9,684 nt of DNA from Sphingomonas sp. (GTDB taxonomy: Bacteria; Pseudomonadota; Alphaproteobacteria; Sphingomonadales; Sphingomonadaceae): positions 1-9,684 of the forward strand of contig JAIERC010000232.1 in NCBI GenBank assembly GCA_019747165.1, written 5' to 3'. The notes under the pieces were generated by a model. That model saw only the letters and a list, made by a program, of their open reading frames with translations. It did no database searches and had not been told where the DNA came from. Every line of letters starts with the position of its first letter. Position 1 is the first letter of the stretch. The position numbers and the translations under genes were made by a program. Shown in pieces: positions 5,450 through 9,684 of the stretch.

Positions 5450-7288
5450 ATGGATTATGATGTCATCGTGGTGGGTGGGGGCCATGCTGGCACCGAAGCA
5501 GCGGCTGCCGCTGCGCGAAGAGGCGCCCGTACCGCATTAGTCAGCTTTGATCCCACCCGGATTGGCGCGATGTCCTGCAATCCAGCGATTGGTGGGCTCG
5601 GCAAAGGCCATTTGGTGCGCGAAGTTGATGCTTTTGACGGGCTGATCGCGCGGGCGACCGATGCGGCCGGCATCCATTACCGCATGCTGAATCGCAGCAA
5701 GGGGACAGCGGTTCAGGGGCCGCGTGTTCAAGCCGATCGTCGCCTCTACGCGCAGGCGATCCAGCAGATGCTGGCAGACCAGGATGACCTTGAAATCGTC
5801 GCTGGAGAGGCCGCTGCCTTGCTCGTGACGGAGGGTCGGCTGCGCGGCGTTGTGCTGGCGGATGGACGCGAGCTAACCGCGCGGGCGGTTGTGCTCGCAA
5901 CGGGTACATTCTTGGGCGGTCGTCTGTTTTGCGGGGAAAGCCGGGATGAAGGCGGGCGTTGGGGGGAGCGCGCTGCGACGACCCTCGGCGAACAGCTTCG
6001 CGCGCTTGACCTGCCAATGGCCCGGCTGAAAACGGGAACACCGCCGCGCCTGGATGGGCGGACGATCAACTGGGCGGCGCTTGATGAGCAGCCGTCAGAT
6101 GCTGAAGGCTGGACGATGTCGCCGATGAGCGGCGGGCGCCGATTGCCACAGCTATTCTGCGCTATTACCCGCACCAATGCCACGACCCACGACATTGTCC
6201 GTGGGGCACTTGACCGCTCTCCCTTGTTTAGCGGGGCGATCGGGGCGGCGGGTCCGCGTTATTGCCCGTCAATCGAGGACAAGATCCACCGGTTTGGCGA
6301 TCGCGACGGTCACCAGATCTTCTTGGAACCGGAAGGGGTTGATGACCTTCTCGTCTATCCCAATGGCATTTCCACCTCTTTGCCCGCTGACGTGCAACGC
6401 AGGATGATTCAGTCCATCGCCGGGCTTGAGCGTGCCGTGATCGCGACCCCCGGTTATGCCGTCGAATATGACCATATCGATCCGCGTGCGCTTGACCCGT
6501 CGCTCGAACTCCGGGCGCTGCCGGGGTTGTTCTGCTGCGGCCAAATCAATGGCACGACCGGATATGAAGAAGCGGCGGGGCAGGGACTGCTGGCCGGGCT
6601 GAATGCCGCGGGCCATGCCCTTGGGGCTTCAGCGATCATCCTCGATCGGGCGAGCAGCTATCTTGGCGTCATGATTGATGATTTGGTCCTTCATGGCATT
6701 ACCGAGCCCTATCGCATGCTGACGGCGCGGGCGGAATATCGGCTGCGATTGCGAGCTGATAATGCAGAGACCCGGCTCGGGGCGATTGCGGCCGCAGCCG
6801 GCAGTCTGGGCCCGGCCCGTCGCGCACATGTCGCCGCGCGAGAGGGTGCTCGGTCTGCGATTGGGCAGGCGCTTGGCGACATCATCCCCAGCAAGACGCT
6901 AATCGCGCGCGGTGCCGCTATCGTCGATGACGGCGCGCAGCGTTCCGCTTATGATTGGTTGCGGTTTCCGGGCGTGACTATTGCGCAGGTCGCGCCTGCC
7001 GTATCAGCGTGTTTTGATCCTGCGCTGGTGGCTGAAATTGTCGAAGATGCCCGCTACGCGCCTTATCTGGAGCGCCAGGAAAGTGAAATTGCGCAGCTCC
7101 GGCGCGACGAAGCGATGCTGCTGCCACAGTCACTCGATTTTTCCTCCATTCCAGGGTTGTCGAATGAGATGATCGAGCGGCTGACGGTGGCGGCGCCCGC
7201 GTCGTTGGCGGCGGCGGGCCGGATTCGCGGGATCACGCCCGCCGCCTTGTCAGCGATATTGCTGCATGCTCGGCGGTTGGCGGCATGA
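5450..7288 (+). CDS. mnmG: tRNA uridine-5-carboxymethylaminomethyl modification enzyme MnmG (FAD)
   Basis: MnmG is the FAD- and NADH-using partner of MnmE in U34 modification. At 612 residues it is a normal length. The dinucleotide fold is seen in DYDVIVVGGGHAGTEAA (GGGHAG at 9-14); CNPAIGGLGKGH (43-54) includes the conserved Cys; TGTFLGGRLF (151-160) follows; the second conserved Cys272 sits in PRYCPSIEDKI; then EPEG and YPNGISTSLP; and GQINGTTGYEEAAGQG (364-379), the second FAD-contacting motif. The C-terminal helical part, which binds MnmE and tRNA, is complete and ends at HARRLAA. The start at ATG 5450 gives the canonical N-terminus. The stop (7286-7288) overlaps the rsmG start in an ATGA. 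No odd residues or composition changes are seen. Confidence 0.97.
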   Translation: MDYDVIVVGGGHAGTEAAAAAARRGARTALVSFDPTRIGAMSCNPAIGGLGKGHLVREVDAFDGLIARATDAAGIHYRMLNRSKGTAVQGPRVQADRRLYAQAIQQMLADQDDLEIVAGEAAALLVTEGRLRGVVLADGRELTARAVVLATGTFLGGRLFCGESRDEGGRWGERAATTLGEQLRALDLPMARLKTGTPPRLDGRTINWAALDEQPSDAEGWTMSPMSGGRRLPQLFCAITRTNATTHDIVRGALDRSPLFSGAIGAAGPRYCPSIEDKIHRFGDRDGHQIFLEPEGVDDLLVYPNGISTSLPADVQRRMIQSIAGLERAVIATPGYAVEYDHIDPRALDPSLELRALPGLFCCGQINGTTGYEEAAGQGLLAGLNAAGHALGASAIILDRASSYLGVMIDDLVLHGITEPYRMLTARAEYRLRLRADNAETRLGAIAAAAGSLGPARRAHVAAREGARSAIGQALGDIIPSKTLIARGAAIVDDGAQRSAYDWLRFPGVTIAQVAPAVSACFDPALVAEIVEDARYAPYLERQESEIAQLRRDEAMLLPQSLDFSSIPGLSNEMIERLTVAAPASLAAAGRIRGITPAALSAILLHARRLAA

Positions 7289-7899
7289 CAGAAGACGATG
7301 CCCGAGCGTGGATCCGGACCCATTTCGATGTTTCACGTGAAACACTACTCGCGACTTTTGCTGCCCTGATCACGACGGAGGCCGGCTTACAGAACCTGGT
7401 ATCGGCATCGAGCCTTGGTGCGCTGTGGAGCCGCCATATCGTCGATTCGGCGCAGTTGATTCCGCTCGCCGCCAACCACCCAGGCGCATGGATCGATATT
7501 GGCAGTGGTGCCGGCTTTCCAGGGCTGGTCGTGGCAGCCTTGAGCGACCGGTCGGTGACGTTGATCGAGCCCCGCCGCAAGCGGGCACAGTTTCTGGAAG
7601 CGGCGGTTGATACGCTCGGCCTCAGCAATCAAGTGACCGTTGTCACGGCGCGTGCAGAGCAATTTCGCGGGACTGGTGCGGTGATTTCTGCGCGGGCGGT
7701 GGCTGCTCTCCCGGATTTACTGGCGTCTGGCGCCCATTTGTCCACAACAAAGACGCTCTGGCTGTTGCCAAAAGGCCCTCACGCGTTGGAAGAGGTAGAA
7801 GCCGCCCGCCGGACGTGGCATGGAACGTTTCACGTGGAACAGAGCATTACCGAACCAAGCTCGCTGATCATCACTGCAAAGGGTGTCGCCCGCCGATGA
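7285..7899 (+). CDS. rsmG: 16S rRNA (guanine-N7) methyltransferase RsmG
   Basis: RsmG methylates N7 of G527 (E. coli numbering) in 16S rRNA using S-adenosylmethionine. The 204-residue protein has the family features: LWSRHIVDSAQL (48-58), SAM-binding motif I DIGSGAGFPG (71-80), the acidic residue after strand 2 in LIEPRRKRAQFL (93-104), TARAEQ, and ISARAVAALPDLL (134-146). The start ATG overlaps the mnmG stop and the stop overlaps the parA ATG, both as ATGA, so the three genes are tightly linked. Two parS-like palindromes are written into the coding sequence, one at codons 15-20 (DVSRET) and one at codons 181-186 (TFHVEQ). Loss of RsmG in other bacteria gives low-level streptomycin resistance; this copy looks intact. 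Confidence 0.96.
   Translation: MTEDDARAWIRTHFDVSRETLLATFAALITTEAGLQNLVSASSLGALWSRHIVDSAQLIPLAANHPGAWIDIGSGAGFPGLVVAALSDRSVTLIEPRRKRAQFLEAAVDTLGLSNQVTVVTARAEQFRGTGAVISARAVAALPDLLASGAHLSTTKTLWLLPKGPHALEEVEAARRTWHGTFHVEQSITEPSSLIITAKGVARR
7329..7344. promoter_or_regulatory. parS: Perfect parS site inside rsmG
   Basis: TGTTTCACGTGAAACA is a perfect 16-base palindrome identical to the bacterial parS consensus. It lies 44 bases into rsmG, spans codons 15-20 (Asp-Val-Ser-Arg-Glu-Thr), and is about 1.35 kb upstream of parB. ParB-CTP clamps are expected to load here and spread along the DNA. Placement of parS inside or next to gidB/rsmG is common near the origin in many bacteria. Confidence 0.95.
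7826..7841. promoter_or_regulatory. parS: parS-like site near the 3' end of rsmG
   Basis: CGTTTCACGTGGAACA matches TGTTTCACGTGAAACA at 14 of 16 positions. The change at position 12 is the same A-to-G as in the site after mnmE; the other is at position 1. It spans rsmG codons 181-186 (Thr-Phe-His-Val-Glu-Gln) and ends 54 bases before the parA start, so ParB bound here could also affect parA-parB expression, though no promoter is evident nearby. Confidence 0.78.
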
Positions 7900-8687
7900 A
7901 GTGCATTGCGATAGCGAATCAAAAAGGTGGCGTCGGCAAGACGACCACAGCGATTAATCTGGGCACCGCGCTGGCGGCGACGGGGATGCATGTGCTGCTG
8001 ATCGACCTTGATCCGCAGGGCAATTGTTCGACCGGGCTGGGAATCAACCGCGCTGATCGAGATCGCTCTTCCTATGATCTGCTGATCGGCGAAGCCGCGC
8101 TCGAAGACAGTTACATCCCCACCCGCGTGCCGAATCTTGATATCGTGCCCGCTACGGTCGACCTCTCGGGCGCGGAGATCGAGCTTGTTGAATTTGATGA
8201 ACGCACCCACCGCCTCGATAAGGTATTTTCGCGCGCCGGTGATCGGTGGGATGTGGTGCTGATCGATTGCCCACCATCGCTTGGGTTGCTGACGATGAAC
8301 GCGATGGTCGCCGCTGATTCGCTGCTGGTACCGCTGCAATGCGAATTTTTCGCGCTGGAGGGGTTAAGCCAGTTGCTCAACACCGTCGAACGGATCCGTA
8401 CCCGCTTCAATCCCGGCCTGTCGATCCTGGGCGTGGCCCTCACCATGTATGATCGCCGCAACCGCCTGACCGAGCAGGTTTCTGAGGATGTCCGCGCGGT
8501 TTTAGGCAAGGTTGTGTTCGATACGGTCATTCCCCGCAATGTCCGCTTGTCGGAAGCGCCCAGTCATGGGCTGCCCGCCCTGATCTATGATCATCGCTGC
8601 CCGGGCTCCGAAGCATATATTGCGCTCGCCCGCGAACTAATCGCGCGCTTGCCCAAGCCTGCACCCAGGGATGCCCAAGCCGCATGA
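7896..8687 (+). CDS. parA: Chromosome partitioning ATPase ParA
   Basis: ParA is the ATP-dependent, nonspecifically DNA-binding ATPase whose gradient pulls ParB-parS complexes apart. The 263-residue protein has no N-terminal HTH, as expected for the chromosomal (type Ib-like/Soj) form. It has the deviant Walker A KGGVGKTT (10-17) with signature Lys10, Walker A' LIDLDPQGN (35-43), and Walker B LIDCPPS (122-128). It also shows VPLQCEFFALEGLSQLL and the RNRLTEQVSEDVR stretch typical of chromosomal ParA. The ATG at 7896 overlaps the rsmG stop (ATGA) and gives the canonical MKCIAIANQKGG start; an upstream in-frame start at 7815 would only add out-of-frame rsmG sequence. AAAGGG about 12 bases upstream is a weak ribosome site. 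The stop overlaps the parB start. Confidence 0.97.
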   Translation: MKCIAIANQKGGVGKTTTAINLGTALAATGMHVLLIDLDPQGNCSTGLGINRADRDRSSYDLLIGEAALEDSYIPTRVPNLDIVPATVDLSGAEIELVEFDERTHRLDKVFSRAGDRWDVVLIDCPPSLGLLTMNAMVAADSLLVPLQCEFFALEGLSQLLNTVERIRTRFNPGLSILGVALTMYDRRNRLTEQVSEDVRAVLGKVVFDTVIPRNVRLSEAPSHGLPALIYDHRCPGSEAYIALARELIARLPKPAPRDAQAA

Positions 8688-9595
8688 CCGAGGAAGCCAC
8701 TACCGCAACCGTGCCGTCCATGCGCAAGGCGCGTCCCGGCCTTGGCCGTGGGCTGAGCGCCTTGATGGGCGATATCCAGCGCGAAGAGCCGGTCGCCCCC
8801 GGTGCTGTGACCACCCCCGGTTTGCGCATGTTGCCGGTTGGTTCGCTGACCCCGCACCCTGGTCAGCCGCGGCGGCGCTTTGATGAAGCGGCGCTTGATG
8901 AGCTCGCCAATTCCATCGCCGCGCGTGGGCTGATCCAGCCGATCGTTGTCCGCCCGTTGGGCAAGGGCTTTCAGATTGTCGCCGGGGAGCGCCGCTGGCG
9001 GGCCGCCCAGCGCGCCAGGCTCCATGAAGTCCCTGTGATCATTCGTGATTTCGACGACGCCGAGACACTCGAAGTGGCGCTTGTCGAGAATATTCAGCGC
9101 CAGGATTTGAACGCCATCGAAGAGGCAGAGGCCTATGCCCGGCTGGTGGGCGATTATGGCCATACCCAGGAAGCGCTGGCCAAGATCGTGCACAAGTCGC
9201 GCAGCCATGTCGCCAATCTGATGCGCTTGCTTGAGCTTCCCGCGCCGGTCCAGACGCTGGTCGTCGAAGGCCAGCTAAGCATGGGCCATGCCCGTGCGAT
9301 GATCGGGGCAGCGAATGTCGAAGCCCTGGCGCGCGACGTGATCGCCAAGCAGTTATCGGTACGCGAAACCGAAAAGCTCGCCCGCGCCGCCAAGCCGGCA
9401 ACGGGGCGAGGAGACCGCGCGGCCGACCAGGGCCCCAATCACGATATCGCCGCACTCGAAAACCAGCTGGCTGATTTGTTGGGCTTGTCGGTCCGTATCG
9501 CGTTCAGTGCGAAGGGTGGCACGCTGACGCTTGGCTATTCGACGCTCGATCAGCTCGACATGATTTGCCAGCGCCTGAGCGGCGACAAGCTCTAA
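8684..9595 (+). CDS. parB: Chromosome partitioning protein ParB (CTPase clamp)
   Basis: ParB binds parS, closes as a CTP-dependent sliding clamp, spreads, and stimulates ParA. At 303 residues it is complete. An N-terminal ParA-activating motif GLGRGLSALMGD (19-30) is followed by the CTP-binding/spreading boxes GLIQPIVVR (82-90), GERRWRAAQ (101-109, with the GERRxR core) and ENIQRQDLN (135-143). Next come the parS-reading helix-turn-helix TQEALAKIVHKSRSHVANLMRLL (161-183), a linker, and the C-terminal dimerisation region (about 254-303). The ATG overlaps the parA stop (ATGA), so the pair is coupled. Its own stop codon lies inside a strong hairpin. Candidate parS sites within 5 kb upstream fit its job. 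Confidence 0.97.
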   Translation: MTEEATTATVPSMRKARPGLGRGLSALMGDIQREEPVAPGAVTTPGLRMLPVGSLTPHPGQPRRRFDEAALDELANSIAARGLIQPIVVRPLGKGFQIVAGERRWRAAQRARLHEVPVIIRDFDDAETLEVALVENIQRQDLNAIEEAEAYARLVGDYGHTQEALAKIVHKSRSHVANLMRLLELPAPVQTLVVEGQLSMGHARAMIGAANVEALARDVIAKQLSVRETEKLARAAKPATGRGDRAADQGPNHDIAALENQLADLLGLSVRIAFSAKGGTLTLGYSTLDQLDMICQRLSGDKL

Positions 9596-9619
9596 CGCGT
9601 GATGACGTTAGAGTTTGTC
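9584..9619 (+). terminator. Long hairpin spanning the parB stop codon, likely transcript end
   Basis: GACAAGCTCTAACG (9584-9597) and CGTTAGAGTTTGTC (9606-9619) can form a 14-bp stem with a single G-U pair and an 8-base loop. The 5' arm contains the last parB codons and its TAA stop. No T tract follows, so it is not a textbook intrinsic terminator; it may instead protect the mRNA 3' end or act with Rho. A smaller inverted repeat, GTCAC/GTGAC (9617-9629), follows directly. No other hairpin of this strength was noticed in the window. Confidence 0.5.
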
Positions 9620-9684
9620 ACTGTGTGACTGAATCGATGGGGGATTCCCAATTGGTCTGAGGTGTGATTCAAGCTGCTGGCTGG
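9620..9684. other. Unassigned DNA after parB with clustered short palindromes
   Basis: No gene can be assigned in the last 65 bases. They hold GAATC/GATTC arms (9631-9635 and 9643-9647), the palindrome CCAATTGG (9648-9655), and a TGATTCA (9665-9671). This density of short inverted repeats, with no coding continuation, could be a repeat family unit or the edge of an insertion sequence that continues past the window. No terminal repeat or target duplication can be shown. Confidence 0.25.

Noticed and set aside
5541..6195. Minus-strand open frames of 149-166 codons within mnmG
   Set aside because: Arg/Pro/Ser-rich shadow translations of a highly conserved gene, with no motif or ribosome site.
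1..9684. Novel defence, mobile or biosynthetic system
   Set aside because: Every gene but one small one belongs to a known family, nearly all core housekeeping; no cluster of unknown genes, array or recombinase is present.

Overview
The window reads as an oriC-proximal housekeeping segment of an alphaproteobacterial chromosome, most likely from Sphingomonadales. Three things support this: the gene order hemE-hemJ-rho-(...)-mnmE-mnmG-rsmG-parA-parB, the small DUF6489-type gene directly before mnmE, and parS-type palindromes around and inside the mnm/rsm/par genes. Base composition is moderately GC-rich and even throughout. I see no rRNA, tRNA or CRISPR array, no complete mobile element, and no gene-free stretch longer than about 155 bases.

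Layout. (1) Bases 1-1318: the 3' part of hemE (its start lies upstream of the window), then hemJ, joined by an ATGA overlap. Both act in heme synthesis. (2) 1319-1473: a leader with a short hairpin. (3) 1474 to about 2619: rho, intact to the residue equivalent to E. coli Rho 382, then cut off. The reading frame runs out of frame into the next gene and stops at 2793. (4) 2652-3841: a TerC/YjbE-type membrane protein gene on + and an O6-methylguanine-DNA methyltransferase gene on -, tail to tail, both using the tetranucleotide TTAA as stop. (5) 3859-5392: a small DUF6489-type gene and mnmE. (6) 5450-9595: mnmG, rsmG, parA and parB, the last three each starting with an ATGA overlap on the gene before. 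(7) 9584-9684: a long hairpin over the parB stop codon, then unassigned DNA rich in short palindromes.

How the genes work together. MnmE and MnmG make the 5-carboxymethylaminomethyl-type modification of U34 in certain tRNAs, and RsmG methylates 16S rRNA. ParA and ParB segregate the chromosome by loading at parS. Four parS-like sites lie here: one perfect 16-mer inside rsmG (7329-7344), a second in rsmG (7826-7841), one directly after the mnmE stop codon (5393-5408), and a weaker one inside the methyltransferase gene (3686-3701).

The main anomaly is the loss of the last 37 or so residues of Rho at a sharp junction next to terC. This is either a real deletion or rearrangement, perhaps linked to arrival of the terC-ogt pair, or an assembly error. 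A second oddity is MnmE, whose G4 motif NKxD reads PRAD. I found no evidence for a wholly new multi-gene system; most of the window is ordinary core genome.
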